A DNA stretch of 64,000 nucleotides from Vescimonas sanitatis (GCF_049060325.1 NZ_JBMGPW010000005.1:124001-188000), one strand, 5' to 3'. Positions 33,585 through 43,628 are shown, counted from the stretch's first letter. Notes: generated from the letters alone by a model not told the origin. A program made the numbers and translations.

Positions 33585-35701
33585 TGTTTCTTCCTCTCCA
33601 GCCACTCGGCGATCGTTTTTATCATCTGCCCAGCCTCCAACGGCTTGGGGATATGCGCGTCCATGCCCGCTGCCAGGCAGGCCTCCACGTCCTCGTCAAA
33701 CAGGTTGGCGGTCATGGCGATGATCGGCAGCTGCGCGTCCGACCTGTCCATGCCGCGGATGGCACGGGCGGCGGCATGGCCGTCCAGCTCCGGCATCATC
33801 ACGTCCATCAGCACCGCGTCGTAGGTACCGGGCGCCGACGCGGCGAACATCTCCACCGCCTCCTTGCCGTCGGCGGCCTGGTCCACCACGGCGCCGGCCT
33901 CCTGCAGCAGGTAGACCGCGATCTCCCGGTTCAGTTCGTTGTCCTCCGCCACCAGCAAGCGCCGTCCGGCGATGGAGGCCGCCGCATCGGGAAGCGCGGC
34001 TTCCGGTTCGGCCTCACTGGGCATCATGGGCAGCACCACGCGGAAGCGCGTTCCCTGTCCGCGTGCACTGTCCACCTGAATGGTACCGCCTCTTTCGTCC
34101 ACCAGCTTTTTCACCACGGCCAAACCCAGGCCCACGCCGCCGGAAAGGCTGCCCCTATCGCTGTTTTCCTGGGCAAACGCCTCGAACATATGGCGCTGGA
34201 ACGTCTCGCTCATGCCTACGCCGTTGTCCTCGCATACAAATTTCAGCCGGCACACGCCATCCGCATCACGGGACTCGCGGAAGCTGCAGCGCACCCATCC
34301 GCCGGGGTGGTTGTATTTGATGGCGTTGCCGATGATGTTCTGGCAGATCTGCCGCATATACAGCGGGTCACCTGTGAATCGTTCATGCTCCAGCGTCAGG
34401 TCCATCACCGTCAGCGCAACGCCTGCGATCTCCGCCTGGGCGCGCGAAATATCCAACATCTCGTGCAGCTCGCTTGTCAAACAATAGGGGGTCTTTCCCA
34501 GCGTCTCCTGCTTCGGGCGATTCAGTGTCAGTACGTCGTTTACCAGTGCCAGCAGATACCGCGCCGCGGTCTGCGCCTTCTCCCGGCAGGACTGCACCAG
34601 CGTCACATCCTCCGGGTTCCGCCCGATGATCTCCAGCATACCCATAATGATGTTGATGGGTGTGCGTATATCGTGGCTCATGCTGCGAAGGAAGTGCGTC
34701 TTGGCCTGGTCCGCCGCTGTGGCACGCTCTACTTCCTTTTCCAACTGCTTCTGGTACGCAAGCTCCCGCCGTTTGCGGTCCCGGCCGAGCCTGACCAACA
34801 GCAGTACCACCACCACCGCCGCCGCCGCGTACACGCCGAAGGCGGAGATCAGCATATTCTTTGTCTGCGTGAACACAAAGTCTGCCGGCAGGAACACATA
34901 CAGGCTGTACTCCTGGTACATCCTACGCATACCGAAAAACGTACCGCCACAGTCTAACCTCGTCAAGCAGCTGTCGCTGTCCGCCTGCTCCAGCGCCGTG
35001 ATCAGCGGCACACTGTCCACCGGCAGGTTCCACTGGCCGTTGTCACTGCTGCCGATGACCTTTTCCCCATCCGTGATATAGGTATAGATCTTCTCGTTGA
35101 GCAGCGTCTCATATCCCGCCAGCAGGCTCTCGATGGATGTGTGGTAGGACGCGATAACCGCGCTGCTCTGCCGCCGCACACAGAACACCATGCCCGGCTC
35201 CACCGTCCGCGCAGCTGCAGCTACATCGTACACCACGCCGTCCCGCGTCAAACGCCGGGCAAATATCTTCTCCGGATACTGCATGACGTTGCTGACCGAC
35301 TCATCGGTATACAGGTCGCTCCAGTCCATGTCCACGCCGTAGGAATACACCGGCTCCAGCGCATCGTTCAGCACCAGCACGCAGCTTATGCGCTGCTGCT
35401 GTGCATATTCAGCCAGCCCCTCATTGCTGCGCTCCCGCCCCTTCAGTCTGTCGCGATCCGTCAGCTCCTGCACCTGCTCTGTCAGGCGCACCAGGCTCTT
35501 CACCCGGTCCGCGGCGATGATATCCTGATAGCTGATGCACTGCTCACGCAGGTATTGCAGCGTGCGCTCCGCGGTGCGCTCCGCGGTATGTATGGCGCTG
35601 TTCGCTCCGATCAGCGCCACACCCAGCAGCGACAGCAGCCCGGCGATGGCGATGGCTATGCCGATGTAGATGGTCTTGTTGGATCGTCTCTTTTTCCTCA
35701 T
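33581..35701 (-). CDS. Hybrid sensor histidine kinase with receiver domain
   Basis: 706 residues. N-terminal helix (about 11-33), extracellular sensor of about 250 residues (dCache-like layout), second helix (about 281-305), coiled coil, then HisKA with SMSHDIRTPINIIMGML, HATPase with GGVGLGLAVVKKL, and a C-terminal receiver (LMDVMMPELDG). ATG 35701 has GGAG nine bases upstream; a GTG nine bases earlier overlaps the previous stop. It lacks its own Hpt domain, which is supplied by the next gene. Sensor input may come from the family-3 binding protein encoded upstream. Confidence 0.93.
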   Translation of the reverse strand: MRKKRRSNKTIYIGIAIAIAGLLSLLGVALIGANSAIHTAERTAERTLQYLREQCISYQDIIAADRVKSLVRLTEQVQELTDRDRLKGRERSNEGLAEYAQQQRISCVLVLNDALEPVYSYGVDMDWSDLYTDESVSNVMQYPEKIFARRLTRDGVVYDVAAAARTVEPGMVFCVRRQSSAVIASYHTSIESLLAGYETLLNEKIYTYITDGEKVIGSSDNGQWNLPVDSVPLITALEQADSDSCLTRLDCGGTFFGMRRMYQEYSLYVFLPADFVFTQTKNMLISAFGVYAAAAVVVVLLLVRLGRDRKRRELAYQKQLEKEVERATAADQAKTHFLRSMSHDIRTPINIIMGMLEIIGRNPEDVTLVQSCREKAQTAARYLLALVNDVLTLNRPKQETLGKTPYCLTSELHEMLDISRAQAEIAGVALTVMDLTLEHERFTGDPLYMRQICQNIIGNAIKYNHPGGWVRCSFRESRDADGVCRLKFVCEDNGVGMSETFQRHMFEAFAQENSDRGSLSGGVGLGLAVVKKLVDERGGTIQVDSARGQGTRFRVVLPMMPSEAEPEAALPDAAASIAGRRLLVAEDNELNREIAVYLLQEAGAVVDQAADGKEAVEMFAASAPGTYDAVLMDVMMPELDGHAAARAIRGMDRSDAQLPIIAMTANLFDEDVEACLAAGMDAHIPKPLEAGQMIKTIAEWLERKKQ

Positions 35702-35706
35702 TGCCG

Positions 35707-36498
35707 TCACTCCGTCAGCGCCGCCTGCGCGTCCACGCCGTACCGTTCCAGTATCCCGGCAGCGGTGCCGTCCTCCTTCAGTTCCCGCAGCACATCGCTC
35801 AATGCCTCAGCGCGGCCTGTATCGTCCTCCTTATAGAACGCCACGCCCAGGCCCACCCGCAGCAGCTCCTGGTCCAGCACACGATACTGTCCGGCACGCC
35901 CGCTCATAAAACTGCGGTATGCCGTCTCGTGGCCGGCGCAGGCGTCCACATAGCCCTTATCCAGCGCAGCGAACACGTCATTCACATTGGCAAGGCTGTA
36001 TACATTTTTCACCTGCTCTACGCCGGGTACCTGGTGTGTCAGCAGCAGTTCCTCCGGCTTAGTGGATATCTGCACGGAAATACGCTTATCATTCAGGTCG
36101 GCCAGTGTACGGATATCGCTGTCAGCCTGCACGATGACCACCTGCCGGCTGTACATATACGGCCCCGCCCAGTTGTAGCGATCCTCCCGCCCGGTCATGG
36201 AGAAGCTGCCCCACAGGCAGTCCACCTCTCTGTCCGCAAGCAGCTGGTCCTTCTCCTGCCAGGATATCTGCCGGAAGTCCGGCGTCCACCCCAAGCGCTC
36301 GCAGGCTGCTTTTGCGATCTCCACGTCGATACCCGCATAGGCGCCATCCTCATCCAGATAGAAATACGGCTCATAGTTGTCGCTGCCAATGACCAGCACC
36401 GGCAGTTCTTCCGTTTCCGTCTCCCGCTGTCCGCAGCCGCACAGCAAGGCGCCGCACAGCGCCAGCAGTACCGCCAGCAATCTTTTTGTCCTGCTCAT
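35707..36498 (-). CDS. Family 3 extracellular solute-binding lipoprotein
   Basis: 263 residues. Lipobox LLCGC (Cys22) then an amino-acid-type binding fold: IGSDNYEPYFYLDEDGAYAG, GIDVEIAKAACERLG, and DCLWGSFSMTGRE. No transporter genes are nearby, and it sits between two signalling genes with four-base overlaps. It more likely presents a ligand to the hybrid kinase than feeds a transporter (inference). Confidence 0.92.
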   Translation of the reverse strand: MSRTKRLLAVLLALCGALLCGCGQRETETEELPVLVIGSDNYEPYFYLDEDGAYAGIDVEIAKAACERLGWTPDFRQISWQEKDQLLADREVDCLWGSFSMTGREDRYNWAGPYMYSRQVVIVQADSDIRTLADLNDKRISVQISTKPEELLLTHQVPGVEQVKNVYSLANVNDVFAALDKGYVDACAGHETAYRSFMSGRAGQYRVLDQELLRVGLGVAFYKEDDTGRAEALSDVLRELKEDGTAAGILERYGVDAQAALTE

Positions 36499-38402
36499 TC
36501 CTTACCTCTCAGGCCGTATACCTCACGGCACAGTGCGCCCTGTATGTCCTCCAGACAGTCTACCAGCAGCGGATCGAACGCGCCGCACTCGCCGCGCCGT
36601 ATCATGGCCAACGCCTCCGCGTGGGTATACGCCGGCTTGTACACCCGCTGGCTCACCAGCGCGTCATAGACGTCCGCCAGACCCACCGCCTGCACGGTCA
36701 TCGGTATCTCGTCACCCTTCAGCCCGTCGGGATAGCCTCTGCCGTCCACCCGTTCGTGGTGCCAGCGGCAGATCTCCGCCGCAGCCTTCACCAATGGCTC
36801 GCTTTCCATCTCCTTCATGCCCCGCATCAGGTCCTCGCCGATCAGGGTATGCTTCTTGATCTCGTCAAACTCCTCCGGCGTCAGGGGGCCGGGCTTTCGC
36901 AGCAGGGCATCCGGTACGCCCATCTTTCCGATGTCGTGGAACAGAGCCGCCGCGGCGGCCCGCCGGCAGTCCTGCAGGGTCAGGCCGTATTTATCCGTGC
37001 GTTCCAGCATTCTCCGCAGCAGCCGCTGCGTGATCTGCTCCACGTGCCGTCCATGGTCCGCACCCTCGCCGTTGCGGTAGCCCATCACCCGCGACAGGAT
37101 ATCCGCCGCGATGCCCATCGTGTGCTCCTGCCGCCGCAGCTGCTGCGTCATCACCGCCGCCAGCCGCCGCTGCCGCGCGTACAGCTTCACGGTGTTTATC
37201 ACCCGCTGCCGCACGATACGGATATCAAAGGGCCGTTCTATGTAGTCCGCCACGCCCATGTCGTAGGCCTGCCGCACCTTTTCTTCTGAGCCGTCCGCCG
37301 TGATGATAATGACCGGGATATCCTCGATAAACCCCCGCTTATTCATCTCCTCCAGCACCTGCAGGCCGTCCAGCTCCGGCATGACCATGTCCAGCAGCAC
37401 CAGTGAGATATCCGCGCCGTAGGTCTCCAGCTGCGCCAAACACTGCCGGCCGTCCTCCGCCTCCAGCACGTCGAAATCCTCCGCCAGCATCTCCCGCAGT
37501 ATCGCGCGGTTCATAGCCGCATCGTCCACCACAAGAATATGCGGCTTGATCTCCTCTCCCCCCTCCACGGGGGTATCCTCGGTGACCACGGCGTCCTTTT
37601 TTCGCTTGGCCCGGTACATCAGCCGGTCCGCCCGCTGCACCGCCTGGGCGATCGTCTCCTGCTGCGCCATGACGCAGCCCACGCTGATGGTGATATGCTG
37701 GCAGCCCTCGCAGCCCGGTATGCTCACTGTCCGCAGCCGCCGCTGAATGTCTCCCAGCACGGTGGCAAAGGCCGCCTGCTCCACGCCCGGCAGCAGCAGC
37801 AAAAACTCATCGCCGCCGTAGCGCACCAGCGAGCCGCCGCGGCCCACTACCTCATAGATGGTATCCGCCAGCACCCGCAGCGCGTTGTCGCCCACCTGAT
37901 GGCCATTTATGTCGTTATACAGCTTCAGATCGTCCATATCGATGAGCGCCACACCGCCGCGGTATATCTCATTGCTCATATCCCGCTGGTAATGGTTGCG
38001 GCTCAGCGCGCCGGTCAGCGCGTCTATCTCCTGCTCCTGGGTGTCCCGCCCGGAGATGACCAGCACATAGTCGTTGATCCGGTCGATGCGGACGTCATAC
38101 TGCCGGCAGCCCACACCGCCCTGCCGGAACCGCAGGCGAAAGCTCTCGTTTCGCTCCTTTTCGTAGAAAAAGCTCCGCAGGTTTTCGCTGCTGAGATAGC
38201 GCATCCACACGCTTTTCTCCGCCGACACACCGCCGTTATCCCGAAAGATGTCACGCAGCTCCTCTACGGTGTACCATTTATCCTCCAGCCCACTGGCCAG
38301 GTCGGTTTTCCGGACCCGCAGCTTTCCCCGGGTCCTGTCATATTCACATACGGTGTCGCAGATCGGCAGCAGTGCCGCGATAAAGGCTTCCTTCTCGATC
38401 AT
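36495..38402 (-). CDS. Dual c-di-GMP protein: GGDEF, receiver and HD-GYP domains
   Basis: 635 residues. A PAS-like N-terminus (about 1-120), a GGDEF domain with intact RYGGDEFLLL (about 198-207), a receiver domain (VVDDAAMNR, LLDMVMPELDG) and a C-terminal HD-GYP domain (FHDIGKMGVPDALL; HHERVDGRGYPDGL). It could both make and break c-di-GMP, with the balance set by phosphorylation of the central receiver. ATG 38402 follows GGAGG by eight bases. First gene of the operon that ends with the Hpt gene; a c-di-GMP riboswitch lies just past that end. Confidence 0.93.
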   Translation of the reverse strand: MIEKEAFIAALLPICDTVCEYDRTRGKLRVRKTDLASGLEDKWYTVEELRDIFRDNGGVSAEKSVWMRYLSSENLRSFFYEKERNESFRLRFRQGGVGCRQYDVRIDRINDYVLVISGRDTQEQEIDALTGALSRNHYQRDMSNEIYRGGVALIDMDDLKLYNDINGHQVGDNALRVLADTIYEVVGRGGSLVRYGGDEFLLLLPGVEQAAFATVLGDIQRRLRTVSIPGCEGCQHITISVGCVMAQQETIAQAVQRADRLMYRAKRKKDAVVTEDTPVEGGEEIKPHILVVDDAAMNRAILREMLAEDFDVLEAEDGRQCLAQLETYGADISLVLLDMVMPELDGLQVLEEMNKRGFIEDIPVIIITADGSEEKVRQAYDMGVADYIERPFDIRIVRQRVINTVKLYARQRRLAAVMTQQLRRQEHTMGIAADILSRVMGYRNGEGADHGRHVEQITQRLLRRMLERTDKYGLTLQDCRRAAAAALFHDIGKMGVPDALLRKPGPLTPEEFDEIKKHTLIGEDLMRGMKEMESEPLVKAAAEICRWHHERVDGRGYPDGLKGDEIPMTVQAVGLADVYDALVSQRVYKPAYTHAEALAMIRRGECGAFDPLLVDCLEDIQGALCREVYGLRGKE

Positions 38403-38560
38403 GGCTGAGACCTCCGTTCCTATCATACCAGCCTTATTATAGCATCTTACTGCCGTATTGCAACGGCTTCCCCCTGAAACGCCGAATTTTTCGCCTGTTT
38501 TGCAGGCGGCGCGCCGGGGCGCGCTGTCGGTGAACGGCCCTGACCCGCACAGGGCAAAAT

Positions 38561-38590
38561 AAAACCGCCCGGACGGGCGGTTTTGTTTTG
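38561..38590 (-). terminator. Terminator of the InlB-repeat protein gene
   Basis: Stem AAAACCGCCCG/CGGGCGGTTTT after the minus-strand stop at 38603. Confidence 0.85.
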
Positions 38591-38602
38591 CCTTTTTGCG
38601 AT

Positions 38603-39415
38603 CTAACTGCGGCGGCGTCGGCGGAGGGCTAAAACGGTCAGTGCCGAAATGGAAGCACCAACAATAAGCCATGCCCACGGACCGGCGGAGGGCGCGGCGG
38701 CCGGCAGAGGCTGCCAGGCGGCATACAGCGTCATATCCGCCGTGACCGGCGCATTGAAATCCCAGGGGCGGGTCAGGTCGTAGTCACTGTACCAGCCGGT
38801 GAAGCGATAGCCCGAGCGGGTGGGCGCCTGCGGCGGCGCCAGGGGCGTTCCACGGAGCACCTCCGCCGGCGCTACGCCGCTGCCGCCGTTACTTTGGAAG
38901 GTCACGCGGCACTGCTCTGACACCACCACCGTGACGTCCCGGGCAGCGGCGGCATAGCGGCCCATGCCGTCCTCGGTGGACACCAGGTAATGGCTGCCGG
39001 TTATGGCGGACGCACCGCCGTCGGCCAGGACCTTCAGCTGAAAGGAGCCGACGACCGTCTCATCCGCCCAGTCCGCGCCGCCGCCAAAATCTACGCAATT
39101 CATGTAGACCGCCTGACGGCCATCACGCAGCGTGACCAGCGTCGTCTTGACGCCCTCGCGGAGCAGGGTGCCATCAGGCTGATAGGCGAAGAAGGCAGGA
39201 TCGAAGCATATCTCGTCCTGCATGGCGAACATCGGCCCTGTGCCGGTGGTCCGGCACAGGGAAAGCGATACCGTAACGGTATCGCCGGCGGCGGCATGGT
39301 GCGTCGCCTCTCCGTTGGCGGCAAGGCGGAATTCATAGTGCCGGCTGTCGTCGCCCCAGGCCAGGGACGGCGCCAGCAGCAGCACCGCCAGCAGCGCCAG
39401 AACTACCCGCTTCAT
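38603..39415 (-). CDS. Secreted surface protein with InlB-type repeat
   Basis: 270 residues. A signal peptide (to about residue 21) is followed by a beta-sandwich domain that may be cohesin-like (about 22-165). One Listeria-Bacteroides (InlB B) repeat follows (VTFQSNGGSGVAPAEVLRG to TADMTLYAAW, about 170-236), then a C-terminal helix and RRRRRS. No LPxTG-like motif, so it is probably held by the C-terminal helix. Separated from rpoD by only a few bases, so it may be co-transcribed with dnaG-rpoD. Confidence 0.82.
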   Translation of the reverse strand: MKRVVLALLAVLLLAPSLAWGDDSRHYEFRLAANGEATHHAAAGDTVTVSLSLCRTTGTGPMFAMQDEICFDPAFFAYQPDGTLLREGVKTTLVTLRDGRQAVYMNCVDFGGGADWADETVVGSFQLKVLADGGASAITGSHYLVSTEDGMGRYAAAARDVTVVVSEQCRVTFQSNGGSGVAPAEVLRGTPLAPPQAPTRSGYRFTGWYSDYDLTRPWDFNAPVTADMTLYAAWQPLPAAAPSAGPWAWLIVGASISALTVLALRRRRRS

Positions 39416-39423
39416 GGTCCGCC

Positions 39424-40761
39424 TCAGTTCAGGAAGTCCTTGAGCTTCTTGCTGCGGGAGGGGTGCCGCAGCTTACGCAGGGCCTTGGCCTCGATCTGGC
39501 GGATACGCTCACGGGTGACGTTGAACTCCTTGCCTACCTCTTCCAGCGTGCGGGTACGGCCGTCCTCGATACCGAAGCGCAGCTTCAGCACCTTCTCCTC
39601 CCGGGGCGTCAGGGTACCCAGCACGTCCACCAGCTGCTCCTTCAGCAGGGTGAAGCTGGCGGCCTCGCTGGGCTCGGACGCGGCCTCGTCGGGGATGAAG
39701 TCGCCCAGATGGCTGTCCTCCTCCTCGCCGATGGGCGTCTCCAGCGACACGGGCTCCTGGGCGATCTTCAATATCTCGCGGACCTTGTCCACGGGCATAT
39801 TCATCTCGGCGCTGATCTCCTCGGGGCTGGGGTCGTGGCCCAGCTCCTGCAGCAGCTGGCGGGACACACGGATGACCTTGTTGATGGTCTCCACCATGTG
39901 GACGGGGATGCGGATGGTACGCGCCTGATCGGCGATGGCGCGGGTGATGGCCTGACGAATCCACCAGGTGGCGTAGGTGGAGAACTTATAGCCCTTGGTG
40001 TAGTCGAACTTCTCCACGGCCTTGATCAGGCCCAGATTGCCCTCCTGGATCAGGTCCAGGAACAGCATACCGCGGCCCACATAGCGCTTGGCGATGGACA
40101 CCACCAGACGCAGATTGGCCTCGGCCAGCTGCTGCTTGGCCTTCTCGCCGGCCTTGATCTGCTTTTTCAGCCCGACCATCTCCGCCTCAGGGATGGCCGA
40201 GCCGTCCGCCTCGGCCTGCGCCACACGCGCCTCGGCCTCGCGGCCGGCGGACATAACGGTGGCCAGCTCCACCTCCTGATCGGCGGTCAGCAGGGGCACC
40301 TTGCCGATCTCCTTCAGGTACATACGCACGGGATCGTCAATGTTGAAGCTGTCCACCAGCGTGTTGGGGTCGACCAGCTCCTCCTCCTCGATCTCGGCGA
40401 TCTCATCCATAGCGGGCTCGCCATCCTCATCGGGCAGGTCGGCCAGGAAATCCTCGCTGCCTACCTCGATGCCCAACTGCTCCAGAGAGTCATAGATGGA
40501 GTCCATCTGCTCGCTCTCCAGGTCCAGCTCGTCCAGCACGTCGGACAGCTCACCGGCATCCAGCTTGCCCTTCTTCTTACCCTTGGTAAACAGGTCGCGC
40601 AGCTTCTCGTTGCCGTTCAGCAGCGCGGCCGCCGGCAGGGACGCGATGGTCTTTTCGTCCAGGCCGCCCTTGGCGGGCTTCTCCTGCGCCGGCGCGGCCT
40701 CCTGCAAAAGCTGGTCCGCCATCTGCTCCAACTGCTCCGCGGTGTACTTTTCTTCGGTCAT
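39424..40761 (-). CDS. rpoD: Primary RNA polymerase sigma factor (sigma-A/sigma-70)
   Basis: 445 residues. An acidic N-terminal region 1 is followed by region 1.2 (DPVRMYLKEIGKVPLL), region 2 (DLIQEGNLGLIKAVEKFDY, YATWWIRQAITRAIADQ), region 3 and region 4 (EEVGKEFNVTRERIRQIEAK). Normal length for a Clostridial housekeeping sigma. The start overlaps the dnaG stop (ATGA), the classic dnaG-rpoD order. Confidence 0.97.
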   Translation of the reverse strand: MTEEKYTAEQLEQMADQLLQEAAPAQEKPAKGGLDEKTIASLPAAALLNGNEKLRDLFTKGKKKGKLDAGELSDVLDELDLESEQMDSIYDSLEQLGIEVGSEDFLADLPDEDGEPAMDEIAEIEEEELVDPNTLVDSFNIDDPVRMYLKEIGKVPLLTADQEVELATVMSAGREAEARVAQAEADGSAIPEAEMVGLKKQIKAGEKAKQQLAEANLRLVVSIAKRYVGRGMLFLDLIQEGNLGLIKAVEKFDYTKGYKFSTYATWWIRQAITRAIADQARTIRIPVHMVETINKVIRVSRQLLQELGHDPSPEEISAEMNMPVDKVREILKIAQEPVSLETPIGEEEDSHLGDFIPDEAASEPSEAASFTLLKEQLVDVLGTLTPREEKVLKLRFGIEDGRTRTLEEVGKEFNVTRERIRQIEAKALRKLRHPSRSKKLKDFLN

Positions 40762-42530
40762 GTTCGCTTTCCTCCGTAACCTTTTTTATCTTTATACGTC
40801 TCCATCGCCGCCGCCAGCGGATCCGTGCCGCCGGTGCGCTTGGTGTGTTCTTCCCGAATGATGCGTATGTAATCCGCCAGCGCCTGCGGCGCGTTGGCTG
40901 CGGATTCCGGTTTTTGCAGCAGCGCCGTCAGGTGGTTCATCTCCTCCGGCGTCAGCACCGCGGCCAGCGCCGCCATGCTCGCGTGCCCCCGCCGCTGCCA
41001 CAGCTCGCCGTAGATGCGCCCCAGCAGCGGTGAGGAAAATTCCTCCGGCCGCACCGGCATTTCCGGCGGGAACAGGCTCTCGTCCTGCATCAGCAGACGG
41101 ATAACGCCCTCCTCCGCCAGCGCGCTGCGTACATTCTGATAGCGGATTCTGCGGTCCGCAGGCTGCAGGGCCGATACCGGGTTCATCTCCTGACGCTCCT
41201 GCGCCTTCCGTGCCTTGGCCTGCACCCGCTTGGCGGCCCGCTGGACCTCCATCCGCATGGCCTCCGCCGGCAGGGACGCCGCCTCGGCGGCCCGGGTGGT
41301 ATATACCTCCCGTTCCACGGGGTCATTTAGTTTACATAATGTTTCAGCAATCTCCCCCGCGTAGGCGATGCGACCCTTGTCGTCCTTCAGGTCATACTTG
41401 GCCGCGATCTCAGACATCGTGAATTCAATGCCGTTTGCACTTCCGGAAAGCAACTGCTCAAAAGCGTCCCTACCCTGGTATTTGATAAAGTCGTCGGCAT
41501 CCTGCTTTACATAATGTCCATCCACCAATCGCTGCGGCAGACGCAGGACCTTCACGGTGAACTCGCTGTTCTGCAGCAGCTCCAGCGCCCGGTCCGTGGC
41601 CATCTGGCCCGCGCCATCGTTGTCGTAGCACAGCACCAGCTCCCTGGTGAAGCGGCTCAGCAGACGTATCTGCTCCTGGGTCAGCGCCGTGCCCATGCAG
41701 GCCACCGCGTTGTCGAAGCCCGCCTGATGCAGCGTCACCACGTCCAGGTTGCCCTCGCACAGGATCATGTTGGGCCGCTTGGTCTTTTTGGCCAGGTTCA
41801 GGCCGTAGAGCACCCGGCGTTTGCTGTACGCCACCGTTTCGGTGGTGTTCATGTATTTCGGCTCCGACTTGTCGATCACGCGGCTGCCGAAGCCCACCAC
41901 GTCGCCCCGCACGTCGATGACCGGCAGCATCAGCCGGTTGCGGAATTTGTCGTACAGTCCGCCGTTTTTCCCGTTGACCACCAGCCCGGAGGCCAGCAGC
42001 TCCTGCTTGGTGAAGCCCTTGTCTGTCATGGCGCGGAGCAGCGCGTCCCACTGGTCCAGCGACGCGCCCATGCCGAAGCGCACCGCGATGCCGCGCCGTA
42101 TCTGCCGCTTGTCCAGATACGCCTGCACCGCCGCCCCCTGGGGAAGCTGCAGCTGCTCATAGTACCACCGTGCCGCTGTCCGGTTCAGCTCCAGCACACG
42201 CCGCCGCAGCCGGTCAGCATTGCTGCGGGCCTCGTCCTCCGCCGGCAGCGGGATATTGGCCCGCTTGGCCAGGAACTCCACCGCCTCCGGGAACGACAGG
42301 CCCTCGATCTCCATGATGAAATTGATGACGCCGCCGCCCTTTTTGCAGCCGAAGCAGTGGTAGATCTGCTTGTCCGGCGCTACGGAAAATGAGGGCGTTT
42401 TCTCGTTGTGGAAGGGGCACAGGCCGAACAGGTTTCCGCCCTTGCGCGTCAGCGTCACATAGCCGGATACCACGTCCGCGATATCGTTCCGCGCCACCAC
42501 TTCGTCCAGAAACTGGTCGCTGAAATGCAC
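40758..42530 (-). CDS. dnaG: DNA primase
   Basis: 590 residues. The N-terminal CHC2 zinc finger (CPFHNEKTPSFSVAPD, then HCFGC, about 40-64), the RNA polymerase core, the TOPRIM motifs (ILCEGNLDVV, CYDNDGAGQ) and a DnaB-binding helical C-terminus are present. It primes replication. A GTG start at 42530 fits AGGAGGG six bases before it and the conserved HFSDQFLDEVVARND start; the frame runs on upstream but through the SP2 terminator region. Confidence 0.95.
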   Translation of the reverse strand: MHFSDQFLDEVVARNDIADVVSGYVTLTRKGGNLFGLCPFHNEKTPSFSVAPDKQIYHCFGCKKGGGVINFIMEIEGLSFPEAVEFLAKRANIPLPAEDEARSNADRLRRRVLELNRTAARWYYEQLQLPQGAAVQAYLDKRQIRRGIAVRFGMGASLDQWDALLRAMTDKGFTKQELLASGLVVNGKNGGLYDKFRNRLMLPVIDVRGDVVGFGSRVIDKSEPKYMNTTETVAYSKRRVLYGLNLAKKTKRPNMILCEGNLDVVTLHQAGFDNAVACMGTALTQEQIRLLSRFTRELVLCYDNDGAGQMATDRALELLQNSEFTVKVLRLPQRLVDGHYVKQDADDFIKYQGRDAFEQLLSGSANGIEFTMSEIAAKYDLKDDKGRIAYAGEIAETLCKLNDPVEREVYTTRAAEAASLPAEAMRMEVQRAAKRVQAKARKAQERQEMNPVSALQPADRRIRYQNVRSALAEEGVIRLLMQDESLFPPEMPVRPEEFSSPLLGRIYGELWQRRGHASMAALAAVLTPEEMNHLTALLQKPESAANAPQALADYIRIIREEHTKRTGGTDPLAAAMETYKDKKGYGGKRT

Positions 42531-42635
42531 GAAAAGCCCTCCTTTCCCCCGCCGAACCGCGTCGCAAAATAAACCTGACAATATACTATACCAAAAAACT
42601 TCCTCAAATCCTCTTTTTTCGCAAAAGTTTTTAGC

Positions 42636-42773
42636 CGTGACGGATGAGGTGCCACAAAAAAAGAAAGGCCCAACGGGCAAGCAATCTTTATTCACCCCAC
42701 CCCCGCCAGGGGGTGGGATAATTAAAGGCAAAAAAAGAAGCACCCGGTAGGGTGCTTCTTTTTTTGAGTTTAA
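42636..42773. repeat. 3' flank of SP2, copy of the SP4 3' flank
   Basis: Non-coding. Read on minus: a terminator stem GAAGCACCC/GGGTGCTTC with T7, a second stem CCACCCCCTGGCGGGGGTGG, and a third near the dnaG leader. The block is nearly identical to 54498-54630 downstream of SP4, in opposite orientation. Confidence 0.85.
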
Positions 42774-43628
42774 TTAGAACTCCTTTTTCTTGCCGATGAC
42801 CACAGCGGAGCCGGCGACGGAGGTCAGAGCCATACCGACGTACATAGCGATACCAGCGTCAAAGGTCTTGGGGGACTTGTTGGTACCATCAGCGGGCTTG
42901 GTAGCGGTCTTGTCGACGACCAGGAAAAGGCCGCCAGCAACGGTGTCGTAGGTGGCACCAGCGGGAATCTCGGAAGCCTTCTCGTACAGCTTAGCAGTAG
43001 CGCCGCAAGTGGTGCACTTAGCGGTCTTGTTCACGCGATCCAGAACCCACAGGTGCTGAACAACGACATCAGACAGGTGCTGAGTAGCAGTACCAACCTT
43101 GGTAACCTTCACCAGAGCGCCGTCAACCAGCAGAGTGACGGTGCCGTTCTTGTCAGCATAGAACAGATCGACATTGTCATCGTCATCAACGACAGCAGTG
43201 TAGAACTTGGTGTCAGCGGAGTACTTGTTGGCATCCTTCTTGAACTGGCCGCAGGTGGTACCGAAGTTGTCGTACACCTTGCCATCGTAGTTATAGATGG
43301 CACCATTCTCACTGTAAGTCACATACATAGCGACAGTGCTCTTGCCTGCATACTTCAGGATGTAGTCAGCATCGGCAGCAGAGGTCTCCACATAGCTGTG
43401 GGTCGCACCATCAACGGTAACAGTGTAGTGAGCAATAGACTTGGGGTCGTTGGCGCCGGTGGAAGTGGTCTTGGCCTTGACATAGGTCAACTCAAGACCC
43501 TGGAAATTCGCGACCTTCTCACCAGTCGTGGCGTCGTAGAAATCGTACTTCTGCACATCTGCGAACGCCACGGTGCACAGTGCCAGAGCCATGACCATGG
43601 CCAGCACAGTTGCAATGATCTTCTTCAT
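42774..43628 (-). CDS. Secreted surface protein SP2 of the switch family
   Basis: 284 residues. Signal peptide MKKIIATVLAMVMALALCTV, mature from about residue 24. A variable beta-rich middle related to SP4 contains a CxxC pair (KCTTCGATAK). The tail is KSPKTFDAGIAMYVG, then a hydrophobic segment and GKKKEF. Start: ATG 43628 with GGAGG nine bases upstream; an in-frame ATG 15 bases earlier is the ribosome-site region itself. The first about 70 bases and last about 110 bases are nearly the same in SP3-SP5. Its upstream 750 bases match SP5, its downstream 140 bases match SP4. No convincing promoter. Possibly silent. Confidence 0.93.
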   Translation of the reverse strand: MKKIIATVLAMVMALALCTVAFADVQKYDFYDATTGEKVANFQGLELTYVKAKTTSTGANDPKSIAHYTVTVDGATHSYVETSAADADYILKYAGKSTVAMYVTYSENGAIYNYDGKVYDNFGTTCGQFKKDANKYSADTKFYTAVVDDDDNVDLFYADKNGTVTLLVDGALVKVTKVGTATQHLSDVVVQHLWVLDRVNKTAKCTTCGATAKLYEKASEIPAGATYDTVAGGLFLVVDKTATKPADGTNKSPKTFDAGIAMYVGMALTSVAGSAVVIGKKKEF

